A stretch of 64,000 nucleotides of DNA from Rheinheimera sp. (GTDB lineage Bacteria > Pseudomonadota > Gammaproteobacteria > Enterobacterales > Alteromonadaceae). The position numbers and the translations under genes are program-made. The notes beneath the pieces were generated by a model. It saw nothing but the letters and a program-made list of their open reading frames with translations. It ran no database searches and was not told the DNA's origin. Of this stretch, positions 56,994 through 64,000 are shown in pieces. Each line of letters opens with the position of its first letter. The stretch's first letter is position 1. The DNA is taken from contig NZ_JAVBXS010000008.1 in the NCBI RefSeq assembly GCF_030824435.1, positions 26,492 to 90,491 on the forward strand, written 5' to 3'.

Positions 56994-58148
56994 TTAAACT
57001 CTCTCCGCCAGCTTGGCGGCCATATCGGCCACTTCAGGGAAACTCTGCTCTGGCAGTAACTTGCTCAGCACCACAAAACGTTCAGCCAGTTCTGCCACTG
57101 TTTCGCCGGACAAATTAATATGGCCCATTTTTCGGCCAGACCTTTTGCCTTTACCATACCAATGCAGATGGCAGGACGGCAGCGCCAATACAGCAGGGTC
57201 TACCACATCTTCACCTAGAATATTCACCATCAAAGTAGGGCGCACTAAAGCAGTGCTGCCAAGCGGCAAACCACAAACGGCACGCAGATGGTTTTCAAAT
57301 TGACAGGTGTCGCTGCCTTGTTGGGTCCAGTGGCCAGAGTTGTGCACGCGGGGCGCTATTTCGTTGACCAACAGCTTGTCGCCAACCTGAAAAAACTCCA
57401 GCGCCAATACACCAACATAATCCAGTTTGGCGGCTACAGCATCAAACATTTGTTTGGCTTGTTGTTGCAGTTGCTGTTCACCCGGCAGTGCCAAAGATAC
57501 GGCCAGCACACCATTGACATGGTGGTTTTCGGTCAGCGGATAGACCACAGTGTCGCCTTTGGCGTTGCGGGCACCCACTAAACTGACTTCGCGGTCAAAA
57601 CGTACAAACTGCTCGGCCACTATCGCCTGAGGCAAAGTGTGGTCGGCTCCCGCCATAAAAGCTGCGATATCAGCCCAGATGGCAGCTGCATCTTCAGCAT
57701 GTTTTAACCGCCACTGGCCTTTGCCATCGTAGCCTGCCAGTGCACTTTTCAGTACCAGCGGCAAACCTAAAGCGGCAATAGCAGCGTGAAACTCAGCTTC
57801 AGTGCTGACAATACGATAACCGGCATTGGCCACACCGGCCGCATCCAGCAGCTGTTTTTCCTGACGGCGGTCGCCGCCTGCTTTAATGGCGGTGCTGTTG
57901 GGGAAAAACTTACCACTGGCCTGACAAATGTCCTGTACCGGATAAGGAATATGTTCAAATTCAGAACTGACCACATCGGCGTCAGCCACGGCTTCTGCCA
58001 GTGTCAGCACAAATGTTTGTTGGGTGACCGGATGCAACACAGTGTTGGTGTTTACGTCATAAGCCAGCACTTGGATATTCAGCGGAGCGCCGGCCAACGC
58101 CATCATCCTTGCCAGCTGACCTGCGCCCATCACCAGAACTTTTTTCAT
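56994..58148 (-). CDS. purK: 5-(carboxyamino)imidazole ribonucleotide synthase
   Basis: ATP-grasp enzyme that carboxylates AIR to N5-CAIR in purine synthesis. 384 residues, beginning KKVLVMGAGQLARMMALAGA. ATP-grasp features: LPLVLKSALAGYDGKGQW, the EQFVRFDREVSLVGARN segment and the metal-binding VNEIAPRVHNSGHWT. It begins on the last base of the purE stop, so purEK is coupled. Confidence 0.97.
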   Translation of the reverse strand: MKKVLVMGAGQLARMMALAGAPLNIQVLAYDVNTNTVLHPVTQQTFVLTLAEAVADADVVSSEFEHIPYPVQDICQASGKFFPNSTAIKAGGDRRQEKQLLDAAGVANAGYRIVSTEAEFHAAIAALGLPLVLKSALAGYDGKGQWRLKHAEDAAAIWADIAAFMAGADHTLPQAIVAEQFVRFDREVSLVGARNAKGDTVVYPLTENHHVNGVLAVSLALPGEQQLQQQAKQMFDAVAAKLDYVGVLALEFFQVGDKLLVNEIAPRVHNSGHWTQQGSDTCQFENHLRAVCGLPLGSTALVRPTLMVNILGEDVVDPAVLALPSCHLHWYGKGKRSGRKMGHINLSGETVAELAERFVVLSKLLPEQSFPEVADMAAKLAERV

Positions 58149-58636
58149 TATGCGTCCTCAGCCGGGTTTGGCTGGCTCAGCACTGAGTCGGTTTGTTCCT
58201 GGCGGAAAGCGTCAATTTTTTTCATTAAATCAGCATCTGAAGTAGCCAGAATTTGTGCTGCTAATAGACCAGCGTTGGCGGCGCCTGCGTCACCAATGGC
58301 CAGAGTGCCTACTGCCACACCTTTTGGCATCTGCACTATAGATAACAAAGAATCCAGACCTTTCAGTGCTTTGGATTGCACAGGCACACCCAGTACCGGC
58401 AAACTGGTAAAAGCGGCGGCCATACCAGGTAAGTGGGCTGCACCACCGGCACCGGCAATAATGACTTTTAAACCTCGGCTGGCGGCGTTGCCGGCATATT
58501 CAGCCAGCAAATGTGGAGTTCTGTGGGCAGAAACAACAGTGGTCTCATAACTGATGCCAAATTTGTCTAACATCTCTGCTGCATTTTTCATGGTGGGCCA
58601 ATCAGATTTTGAACCCATAATGATACCGACTTTCAT
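58148..58636 (-). CDS. purE: N5-carboxyaminoimidazole ribonucleotide mutase
   Basis: Converts N5-CAIR to CAIR. 162 residues from ATG at 58634-58636 ([23 protein letters not shown]) with a TGAGGAAACAGC ribosome site; an upstream frame adds 11 residues. Signature segments: [30 protein letters not shown] and [21 protein letters not shown]. Operon with purK. Confidence 0.98.
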   Translation of the reverse strand: MKVGIIMGSKSDWPTMKNAAEMLDKFGISYETTVVSAHRTPHLLAEYAGNAASRGLKVIIAGAGGAAHLPGMAAAFTSLPVLGVPVQSKALKGLDSLLSIVQMPKGVAVGTLAIGDAGAANAGLLAAQILATSDADLMKKIDAFRQEQTDSVLSQPNPAEDA

Positions 58637-58752
58637 TGCTGTTTCCTCAAAACCGCCAGCTGCTGGCATAATAGGCGGCTATTATAGCCATCTGGCCGGT
58701 GGCAGGAAAACATTTGTACGCTTCATTGCGTCGCTTAACTATAGAAAAGACG

Positions 58753-59316
58753 ATGAATCAGACTGAAATATTAAATGCTGTCAATGCCTTAGCTGAAGGC
58801 AAAACAATTGCTTATCCAACAGAAGCTGTGTTTGGTGTGGGTTGTGATCCGGATAATCAGCAGGCTATCGCCTTGTTGTTGCAGATTAAACAACGGGAAA
58901 AAAGCAAAGGGCTGATTTTAATAGCGGCAGATTATGCCCAGTTACAACCTTATATTGATGAAACAGCGATTAATGCCGAACAAAAACAACGGATGCTGGC
59001 GAGCTGGCCTGGTGCTGTCACCTGGGTGGTACCGGCAAAAGCCGGACTCAGCGACTGGCTGACCGGGCAATTTAGCACCATTGCTATCCGTGTATCCGAT
59101 CACCCTTTGGTGCAGCAGTTATGCCGGGCTTATGGCAAACCCATTACCTCCACCAGCGCCAATTTATCAGGCCAGCCCGCCTGCAGAAGTGCAGCTGATG
59201 TGCAGGCTCAGTTAGGGTCGCAACTGGAGGTGATTATTGATGCACCGACCGGTGGCCGGTTAAATCCAAGTGAAATTCGTGATATTCAGACCGGCCATAT
59301 TTTTCGTGCTGGCTAA
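58753..59316 (+). CDS. tsaC: Threonylcarbamoyl-AMP synthase
   Basis: Makes threonylcarbamoyl-adenylate for the t6A37 modification of ANN-decoding tRNAs; older names yrdC, rimN. 187 residues from ATG at 58753 (MNQTEILNAVNALAEG). The Sua5/YciO signature is AYPTEAVFGVGCDPDN, with KSKGLILIAA, PGAVTWVVPA, AIRVSDHP and TSTSANLSGQPACRS further on. It precedes hemF by 46 bases. Confidence 0.96.
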   Translation: MNQTEILNAVNALAEGKTIAYPTEAVFGVGCDPDNQQAIALLLQIKQREKSKGLILIAADYAQLQPYIDETAINAEQKQRMLASWPGAVTWVVPAKAGLSDWLTGQFSTIAIRVSDHPLVQQLCRAYGKPITSTSANLSGQPACRSAADVQAQLGSQLEVIIDAPTGGRLNPSEIRDIQTGHIFRAG

Positions 59317-59320
59317 ATAA

Positions 59321-60295
<975 letters not shown>

Positions 60296-60347
60296 CCACT
60301 TAGAGGGTCTGTTTAGAGTCTGCTTGTTGTATCTCAGGAAAAATGAA

Positions 60348-61343
60348 ATGAAAAATATCCATGTATTGTTGTTGTGTGGTGGTGGTAGTGCTGAACACGA
60401 AGTGTCGCTGCGCAGCGCTAATTTTCTCGAACAACAATTAACCGCTTTGCCAGGTGTTGTAGTGACCAGGGTCGAGATGCACAAAGATCGTTGGCTGACA
60501 GCGGATGGTGCTGAATGCAGTTTAGGTTTAAACCGTCAGCTGCTGGTGGGCGACAAAACCCGTTTAGTCGATTATGTGGTGCCTTGTATTCACGGTTATC
60601 CGGGCGAAACCGGCGATCTGCAATCTATGCTGGAGCTGGCCGGTTTGCCTTATTTAGGTTGTGGGCCGGAAGCCAGCACTTTGTGTTTTAACAAAATCAG
60701 CACCAAATTATGGTTGTCGGCAGTGGGCATTCCAAATACCCCTTATTTGTTTTTAACTGAAGCTTCAGCTGACAGCCTGCAACAAGCCAAACAGGCGCTT
60801 ACCAATTGGGGCAAAGTGTTTGTGAAGGCGGCCAGTCAGGGTTCTTCTGTGGGGTGTTATGCGGCCAGTACCGAAGCTGAGCTGATGCAGGCAATTCATG
60901 ATGCTTTTGGTTATTCAGAGCAAGTGCTGATAGAAAAAGCATTAAAACCGCGTGAGCTGGAAGTGGCGGTGTACCAATATGGCGACGAGCTGATTGCCAC
61001 CCGTCCCGGCGAAATTTGCGTGCCGCAGGACAGGTTTTATTCTTATGAAGAAAAATACAGCAACGCCAGCCACACCACCACCAGTCTGGAGCCCGCAGGT
61101 TTAACCGAAACTCAGATTGTCACTATGCAACAGCTGGCGTTAAAAGCCTTCCGGCAGCTGAAACTACGGCATTTATCGCGGGTGGATTTTTTCCTGACCG
61201 AAGATGGCGAAATTTTACTGAACGAAATTAATACTTTCCCTGGCATGACTTCCATTTCAATGTTCCCGCAAATGCTGGCACATCATGGTCATCAGTTTGG
61301 TTTGTTTTTACAGCAGATTTTGCAGCGGGCATTGCCACAGTAG
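60348..61343 (+). CDS. ddl: D-alanine--D-alanine ligase
   Basis: ATP-grasp enzyme joining two D-Ala for peptidoglycan. 331 residues from ATG at 60348 (MKNIHVLLLCGGGSAEHEVSLRSA) with an AGGA site. Motifs: CIHGYPGETGDLQSMLEL, FVKAASQGSSVGCY, VLIEKALKPRELEVAV and the metal-binding DEILLNEINTFPGMTSISMFP. Sited with hemF and aroE rather than in the mur cluster, so it is likely a second, DdlA-type copy; whether a DdlB exists cannot be seen here. Confidence 0.95.
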   Translation: MKNIHVLLLCGGGSAEHEVSLRSANFLEQQLTALPGVVVTRVEMHKDRWLTADGAECSLGLNRQLLVGDKTRLVDYVVPCIHGYPGETGDLQSMLELAGLPYLGCGPEASTLCFNKISTKLWLSAVGIPNTPYLFLTEASADSLQQAKQALTNWGKVFVKAASQGSSVGCYAASTEAELMQAIHDAFGYSEQVLIEKALKPRELEVAVYQYGDELIATRPGEICVPQDRFYSYEEKYSNASHTTTSLEPAGLTETQIVTMQQLALKAFRQLKLRHLSRVDFFLTEDGEILLNEINTFPGMTSISMFPQMLAHHGHQFGLFLQQILQRALPQ

Positions 61344-61372
61344 TAATAATAAACACATCAAACAATTAAAAG

Positions 61373-61396
61373 AGAAGGGGCCAAAGGGCCCCTTCT
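61373..61396. terminator. Terminator between ddl and the truncated haemoglobin gene
   Basis: Ten-base stem AGAAGGGGCC / GGCCCCTTCT with AAAG loop; on the minus strand it is followed by TCTTTTA, so it may serve both convergent genes. Confidence 0.75.
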
Positions 61397-61426
61397 TGTT
61401 GAAATCAGTGGTTGCGCAGTGGCGCT

Positions 61427-61867
61427 TTAGTTATCGCGGTTAATCATATGGCTGGCCAGCTGGCCCAAAGCTTCACTTAATCCCATCCGTAACATTTTAT
61501 CCTGCACCACTTCTTCCAGAGCTTTGTTCATGCAAAACATCCATTTCTCCCGCAACTGTGGGCTGACAGGGAATGGCATATGGCGGGCGCGTAAGCGTGG
61601 ATGGCCGTATTTTTCTTCAAATAAAGAAGGGCCGCCCAACCAGCCGGATAAAAACTCAAAAAATTTCTGCCGGATCATATCCAGTGGCAAAGGGTGAATG
61701 GCGTACAATTCGGCCGCCTCCGGTGCTGTTGCCATAATGTCGTAAAAACGATTGGCCAGCTTGCGGGTAGCTTCTTCACCGCCAATCAATTGATAAGGCG
61801 TGACTTGTGGTGTCGGATGGCTCTTGCTATCGTCGGTTTTAAACATCTTTTTCAGCAACTTAATCAT
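61427..61867 (-). CDS. Group II truncated haemoglobin
   Basis: 146 residues from ATG at 61865-61867 (MIKLLKKMFKTDDS); a start 16 codons earlier is possible but would overlap aroE. The globin part has TPYQLIGGEEATRKLANRFYDIM, the proximal-histidine segment RLRARHMPFPVSPQLREKW (H in RARH) and WMFCMNKAL, with the Trp typical of group II (trHbO). A positively charged 20-residue N-terminal extension precedes it. Likely role in O2 or NO chemistry. Starts nine bases from the divergent aroE. Confidence 0.92.
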   Translation of the reverse strand: MIKLLKKMFKTDDSKSHPTPQVTPYQLIGGEEATRKLANRFYDIMATAPEAAELYAIHPLPLDMIRQKFFEFLSGWLGGPSLFEEKYGHPRLRARHMPFPVSPQLREKWMFCMNKALEEVVQDKMLRMGLSEALGQLASHMINRDN

Positions 61868-61876
61868 GGTGGTAGT

Positions 61877-62692
61877 GTGGACCGTTACGCTGTATTTGGA
61901 AATCCGATAGGGCATTCAAAATCGCCCCTGATCCATCGCTGTTTTGCCGAACAAACGGCGCAGCAGCTGAGTTACGACGCCATTCTAGCACCGGTCGATG
62001 GCTTTGCCGACAGCTGGCAGCAGTTTGTCGCCTCTGGCGGACGCGGCGCTAATGTCACTGTGCCTTTTAAAGAAGTGGCTTTTGCACTGGCCGCAAAGCT
62101 CAGTGAAAGGGCAAAACAGGCCGGGGCGGTAAATACACTTTATATAGATAACAGCGGCCTGCTTTGTGGTGACAACACCGATGGCCTTGGTTTAGTGGCA
62201 GATTTACACCGGCTGGGTGTAAAGCTCAATCAGGCACAGCTGTTGTTGTTAGGGGCTGGTGGCGCCAGCCGTGGTGTGGTTGGGCCTTTGCTGGAAGCCG
62301 GAGTCAGACAAATTCATATCGCCAATCGCACAGCAGAAAAAGCACAAGCTATAGCCGGGCTTTTTGATACCCGCGTCACGGCTTCTGGCTTTGCTGATAT
62401 TCCGCCTCAGTCCTGGTCATTGATTATTAACGCAACATCGTCGGGTTTAAGCCAGCAGCGGCCGGATATCAGCGCTTTGCATTTACAACACTGCGAACTG
62501 GCCTATGACATGATGTACGGCAAAGAACCCACAGCTTTTTTAAGCTGGTGTCAGCAACAAGGTGTAACCCAGTGTGCTGATGGTATAGGTATGCTGGTGG
62601 CACAGGCCGCTGAGAGTTTTGCCATCTGGCGTGGTGTCAAACCTGAACTTGAGCCTGTGCTGGAACAACTGACGGCTTTGGTGAAAACATGA
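61877..62692 (+). CDS. aroE: Shikimate dehydrogenase (NADP+)
   Basis: Reduces 3-dehydroshikimate to shikimate in aromatic synthesis. 271 residues with GTG start at 61877 (VDRYAVFGNPIGHSKSPLIH); the frame is open further upstream but lies antisense to the haemoglobin gene. Motifs: GNPIGHSKSP, ANVTVPFKE with the catalytic Lys, GDNTDGLG with the catalytic Asp, and the NADP site LLGAGGASRGVVGPLL with IANRTAEKA. Ends with a four-base overlap with yrdB. Confidence 0.96.
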   Translation: MDRYAVFGNPIGHSKSPLIHRCFAEQTAQQLSYDAILAPVDGFADSWQQFVASGGRGANVTVPFKEVAFALAAKLSERAKQAGAVNTLYIDNSGLLCGDNTDGLGLVADLHRLGVKLNQAQLLLLGAGGASRGVVGPLLEAGVRQIHIANRTAEKAQAIAGLFDTRVTASGFADIPPQSWSLIINATSSGLSQQRPDISALHLQHCELAYDMMYGKEPTAFLSWCQQQGVTQCADGIGMLVAQAAESFAIWRGVKPELEPVLEQLTALVKT

Positions 62693-62937
62693 ATCAGCAG
62701 CTTATCTTTAACGATGACTATCACTTTGATGCCATTCATCAGGCGGTGTCCTGTAGCGTATTGCAGGCAGGCCTTCGACTTCAGGTGCTGATCCTTATGC
62801 CGGAAGGTTGGCAAAAAGAGGCCTGGCTGTATCAGGTAAAAGAAGACTGTTTTTTCTGGGAAGAACAAATAGAAGCTGCTGTTGCCGCTGAACTTTTTGG
62901 TGAGGACGGTATTGTCAGGCTGGATGGCAGTTTGTAA
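62689..62937 (+). CDS. yrdB: DUF1488 family protein YrdB
   Basis: 82 residues, beginning MNQQLIFNDDYHFDAIHQAVSCSVLQAGLRL; family of small uncharacterised proteins always near aroE in this group. ATGA overlap with aroE implies translational coupling. Function unknown. Confidence 0.9.
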   Translation: MNQQLIFNDDYHFDAIHQAVSCSVLQAGLRLQVLILMPEGWQKEAWLYQVKEDCFFWEEQIEAAVAAELFGEDGIVRLDGSL

Positions 62938-62957
62938 AAGCGACTTTGTCGTTTTTC
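62936..62957 (+). terminator. Terminator after yrdB
   Basis: AAAAGCGAC / GTCGTTTTT stem with a TTT loop and T run at the yrdB stop. A second, perfect 12-base hairpin without a T run (CGCCTTTATATA, 62984-62995, with 63003-63014) lies between it and the yrdA stop. Confidence 0.8.
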
Positions 62958-63033
62958 TCTGCTGCTATATAGAGTGGGGGCTGCGCCTTTATATAAGGTA
63001 GCTATATAAAGGCGGTTGCTTTGTTCCTTCGAA

Positions 63034-63567
63034 CTAGCCTTCAGCCAGATAGTCGTTTTTCAGCACCACATAGTTGGCGGCTGAGATAGCTAAAAAAGCT
63101 CGTTCTGCCTCGTTCAGTGCTCTGGCTTGTTTTACCGGGCTACCCACATATAAATAACCAGAAGCCAAAGTTTTGCCAGGCGGTACTAAACTGCCTGCGC
63201 CTATGATTACATCATCTTCAATGATTGCATCATCCATGACGATGGCACCCATACCCACCAGAATACGATTTCCCAGGGTGCAGCCATGTAACATACATTT
63301 ATGGCCTACAGTAACGTCTTCGCCAATAATCAGAGGTGAGCCTGCCGGGTTCTTCCCGCTCGGGCGGGACACATGCAAAACAGTACCGTCCTGAATATTG
63401 CTTCGGGCACCAATACGGATTTTGTTTACATCACCACGCGCAGCAACCAGTGGCCAGATGCTGACATCAGTGTCTAAAGTGATATCTCCGACTATTACCG
63501 CACTTTCATCTATATAAACCCCTTGGGCAAGGCTGGGTTTGATACCTTTATAAGTACGAATTGTCAT
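63034..63567 (-). CDS. yrdA: Gamma-carbonic-anhydrase-like protein YrdA
   Basis: 177 residues from ATG at 63565-63567 with an AGGAG ribosome site; the longer frame runs into the rRNA promoter side. Left-handed beta-helix of hexapeptide repeats (VGDITLDTDVSIWPLVAARGDVNKIRIG onwards), with the metal-binding histidines in VLHVSRP and VGHKCMLHGC. Homologues bind zinc; carbonic anhydrase activity is unproven for many. In E. coli it also borders an rRNA operon (rrnD). Its promoter must lie in the same gap as the rrn promoters. Confidence 0.95.
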   Translation of the reverse strand: MTIRTYKGIKPSLAQGVYIDESAVIVGDITLDTDVSIWPLVAARGDVNKIRIGARSNIQDGTVLHVSRPSGKNPAGSPLIIGEDVTVGHKCMLHGCTLGNRILVGMGAIVMDDAIIEDDVIIGAGSLVPPGKTLASGYLYVGSPVKQARALNEAERAFLAISAANYVVLKNDYLAEG

Positions 63568-63678
63568 ATGGATCTCCTGTGCTGTGTGGAAAGTATGCGG
63601 CAATTGTTGGAAAAAAGCACCTTTCGGCTGAAAAAGAAGCTGTCGCACTCAAAAGCATAAGTTTTCTCAAATTTGCGC

Positions 63679-63706
63679 TTGCCAGTGCTGCGAAAGTCTC
63701 TATAAT
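63679..63706 (+). promoter_or_regulatory. rRNA operon promoter P1
   Basis: -35 TTGCCA (63679-63684), 16-base spacer, -10 TATAAT (63701-63706), then GCGCCAC, the same -10 and GC-rich discriminator as E. coli rrn P1 promoters. An AT-rich stretch just upstream (63650-63675) resembles an UP element. Confidence 0.82.
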
Positions 63707-63787
63707 GCGCCACATGCCGACGGGGTGGTGCGAAAGCAGCAAGCCGGGTAAGTTTGAAATAAGTTGAAAATGTCGATAAAAAGACGC

Positions 63788-63815
63788 TTGACACGAAATG
63801 AAAACTGACTAAAAT
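63788..63815 (+). promoter_or_regulatory. rRNA operon promoter P2
   Basis: -35 TTGACA (63788-63793), 16-base spacer, -10 TAAAAT (63810-63815), then GGCCGCC, a GC-rich discriminator typical of stringently controlled promoters. Confidence 0.85.
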
Positions 63816-63938
63816 GGCCGCCTCGCAGCGACGACAGGCTCTAAGCTCTGAAAGTTGTAGTGAAGCAGAAATCAGAAGTGGTTTCTGAAGTAAGTCAGGT
63901 TAAGCAGAGAAGCTTATTTAAATAGTAAAATTCTCTGC

Positions 63939-63966
63939 TTGACTTAAAATCTGGGAAGTGTAACAT
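63939..63966 (+). promoter_or_regulatory. rRNA operon promoter P3
   Basis: -35 TTGACT (63939-63944), 16-base spacer, -10 TAACAT (63961-63966), then ACGCCTCCCG. The -35 overlaps the right arm of an inverted repeat AAGCAGAGAA (63903-63912) / TTCTCTGCTT (63931-63940). The window ends in GCTCTTT, the beginning of the rrn boxA antitermination motif (GCTCTTTAACAA), so a 16S rRNA gene should follow just outside. Confidence 0.78.
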
Positions 63967-64000
63967 ACGCCTCCCGCTTCGAAGTCGAAGCACGCTCTTT

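Noticed and set aside
57786..58550. 254-residue ORF opposite purK and purE
   Set aside because: Antisense shadow of two genes with complete family motifs.
63564..63794. 76-residue leftward ORF over the rRNA promoter region
   Set aside because: Overlaps yrdA start and promoter P1 and P2; no family resemblance.

Overview
The window is a stretch of gammaproteobacterial core chromosome around the replication origin. Protein sequences and gene order point to an Alteromonadales-type marine or freshwater bacterium, most like Rheinheimera; the genus is my inference from memory of the families, not from a search. Nearly all genes are housekeeping genes with standard lengths and intact catalytic motifs.

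Left part (1-11.5 kb), leftward: atpD (cut by the window edge), atpG, atpA, atpH, atpF, atpE, atpB and atpI encode ATP synthase. Upstream of them lie parB, parA, rsmG and mnmG. An oriC-like region rich in GATC and DnaA boxes separates mnmG from mioC. Middle-left (11.6-18 kb), rightward: a CsdA/DeaD-type RNA helicase, thioredoxin 2, a large secreted protein combining a putative HExxH peptidase, a TolB-like propeller and a barrel-like end, and a PEBP-family protein. Then mnmE, yidC, yidD, rnpA and rpmH run leftward and dnaA, dnaN, recF and gyrB run rightward. recF contains two parS palindromes, the expected targets of the ParB encoded 19 kb away.

Centre (28.4-42.4 kb): a small unknown ORF and a DUF547 protein sharing a C-terminal motif, glyQ-glyS, a membrane diguanylate cyclase, tusA, pepQ, slt and the fadB-fadA beta-oxidation operon.

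Accessory patch (42.4-49.1 kb): palindromic repeats, an orphan HEPN-like gene, a block of four genes (isocitrate-lyase/PEP-mutase family, DUF1579-like, Lrp/AsnC regulator, NIPSNAP) bounded on one side by a displaced, diverged and frameshifted copy of the 3' end of argO, the intact argO/argP pair, and a GNAT acetyltransferase. This is the part of the window with the clearest signs of horizontal exchange.

Right part (49.2-64 kb): trkA-rsmB-fmt-def leftward, then a LysM protein, dprA, smg and yrdD rightward, purE-purK leftward, tsaC, hemF, ddl, aroE and yrdB rightward, and a group II truncated haemoglobin and yrdA leftward. This is the trkA to yrdA neighbourhood known from E. coli next to rrnD, with purEK, hemF and ddl interspersed. 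As there, an rRNA operon follows: the last 330 bases hold three tandem stringent-type promoters, and the window ends in what looks like the start of the boxA leader motif. No tRNA, CRISPR array or complete insertion sequence was seen.
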